Made by a program: the position numbers and the translations under genes. Positions 63,213-64,000 of a DNA stretch of 64,000 nt are shown piece after piece. How positions within the stretch are numbered: the first letter of the stretch is position 1; the number at the start of each line of letters is the position of its first letter. The stretch is from Fuscovulum sp. (GTDB lineage: Bacteria > Pseudomonadota > Alphaproteobacteria > Rhodobacterales > Rhodobacteraceae). The stretch spans positions 3,242,501-3,306,500 of the forward strand of contig CP136571.1 of assembly GCA_035192965.1 (NCBI GenBank). The letters run 5' to 3'. A model generated the notes under the pieces. The model was not told the DNA's origin. It did no database searches and saw only the letters and a program-made list of their open reading frames with translations.

Positions 63213-64000
63213 ATGCCCACCTCCGCCCAGCCCAAACCGACCGCCTGCCTCGCGCTTTCCGATGGAACGGTGTTCTATGGCATGGGCTTCGGGGCCACAG
63301 GCGAAACCGTGGCGGAACTGGTCTTCAACACCGCGATGACCGGCTATCAAGAGATTATGACCGACCCATCCTATGCGGGCCAGGTCGTCACCTTCACCTT
63401 CCCCCATATCGGCAATACCGGCGTCACGGATGAAGATGACGAAACCACCACCCCCGTTGCCGCAGGCATGGTGGTGAAATGGGATCCGACCGAACCCTCC
63501 AACTGGCGCGCGCAGGGTGAACTCACCCAATGGCTTGCCCGCAAGGGCCGCATCGGCATCGGCGGCATTGACACCCGCCGCCTGACCCGCGCCATCCGTC
63601 AGCAGGGCGCGCCCCATGTCGCGCTCGCCCATGATCCCGAAGGCAATTTCGACATCGCCGCCCTTGTTGCCAAAGCCCGCGCCTGGAAGGGCCTTGTCGG
63701 CCTTGATCTGGCCAAGGATGTCTCCTGCACCCAATCCTATCGCTGGGATGAAAAACGTTGGGCTTGGCCCGAAGGCTATACGCAGCGCACCGGCGATGGC
63801 CTGCGCGTCGTGGCCATCGACTACGGCGCGAAACGCAACATCCTGCGCTGCCTCGCCTCGTCGGGCTGCGAAGTCACCGTCCTGCCCGCCTCCGCCACGG
63901 CCGAGGATGTGCTGGCCCTCAACCCTGAAGGCGTCTTCCTCTCCAACGGCCCCGGCGACCCGGCCGCCACGGGCGCCTATGCCGTGCCGATGATTCAGGG
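63213..64000 (+). CDS. carA: Carbamoyl-phosphate synthase small subunit (5' part, runs off window)
   Basis: First 262 codons of carA. ATG 63213 follows GGGGAG. The N-terminal domain has LALSDGTVFYGMGFGATGETVAELVFNTAMTGYQEIMTDPSYAGQ, and the class I glutamine-amidotransferase half starts near 190 (RVVAIDYGAKRNILRCLASSGCEVTVLP), with GPGDP visible before the edge. The catalytic cysteine lies beyond the window. CarA releases ammonia from glutamine for carbamoyl phosphate, the first committed precursor of pyrimidines and arginine. Confidence 0.93.
   Translation, partial: MPTSAQPKPTACLALSDGTVFYGMGFGATGETVAELVFNTAMTGYQEIMTDPSYAGQVVTFTFPHIGNTGVTDEDDETTTPVAAGMVVKWDPTEPSNWRAQGELTQWLARKGRIGIGGIDTRRLTRAIRQQGAPHVALAHDPEGNFDIAALVAKARAWKGLVGLDLAKDVSCTQSYRWDEKRWAWPEGYTQRTGDGLRVVAIDYGAKRNILRCLASSGCEVTVLPASATAEDVLALNPEGVFLSNGPGDPAATGAYAVPMIQ

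Overview
The window is high-GC chromosomal DNA from an alphaproteobacterium, most likely a member of the Rhodobacteraceae/Paracoccaceae. The sequence supports this through an aa3-type cytochrome oxidase subunit I gene (ctaD) behind a perfect FNR-type box, a large secreted RTX protein with a C-terminal Hint domain, abundant sugar and polyamine ABC transporters, and the compact tmk-holB-tatD-MBL housekeeping block. No taxonomic search was possible, so the genus is left open.

Layout. 0.2-5.6 kb: a leftward furanose-type ABC operon (ytfQ-ytfR-ytfT-yjfF order) ending in a GntR/FCD regulator. 6.0-6.9 kb: an IS6-family relic with two in-frame stops, beside the 3' stump of a probable glutathione S-transferase gene. 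7.0-18.6 kb: a catabolic locus. Leftward it has a StrU-like oxidoreductase, acetoin-dehydrogenase-like E1 alpha and E1 beta, an E2 with two lipoyl domains fused to an alpha/beta hydrolase, and a SorC-type regulator. Rightward it has a carbohydrate ABC transporter and a PfkB kinase. The two arms diverge from a 260-bp region holding two long inverted repeats. Its substrate is not obvious and the combination may be an undescribed pathway. 18.6-26.2 kb: accessory genes, with two unknown overlapping ORFs, a DUF2971 protein, and a 1720-residue protein with an N-terminal nuclease-like domain, a STAND-type P-loop NTPase and a very long helical C-terminus. The last resembles anti-phage Avs/NACHT-like sensors and is the best candidate for a new defence system here. 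26.4-30.6 kb: an IS21-type end relic, an orphan choline-binding protein with an alpha/beta hydrolase and BetI-like regulator, and an ArsR-SRPBCC-GFA operon.

30.7-37.1 kb is a mobile-origin module (DUF5681, ParB-methyltransferase, XRE regulator, ImmA-type peptidase, DUF3489, DUF2924, serine recombinase). It ends in a cluster of short TTCCCTG repeats next to tRNA-Ser(UGA). 37.5-44.0 kb is core genome: SPOR lipoprotein, D,D-carboxypeptidase, tmk, holB, tatD, a PhnP-like hydrolase and an AEC transporter. 44.0-48.6 kb is a leftward spermidine/putrescine-type ABC operon. 48.8-53.2 kb encodes the RTX/Hint protein, followed by tRNA-Leu(GAG), a methyltransferase, lipB, two tandem membrane-LytTR regulators, ctaD, a DUF2244 protein, an acyl-CoA ligase, a bile-acid/sodium-type symporter, a GatB/YqeY protein and the start of carA, which runs off the right edge.

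Starts were adjusted to the best ribosome binding site or family N-terminus where the longest reading frame was clearly too long. Family names rest on motifs read by eye; nothing was searched against a database.
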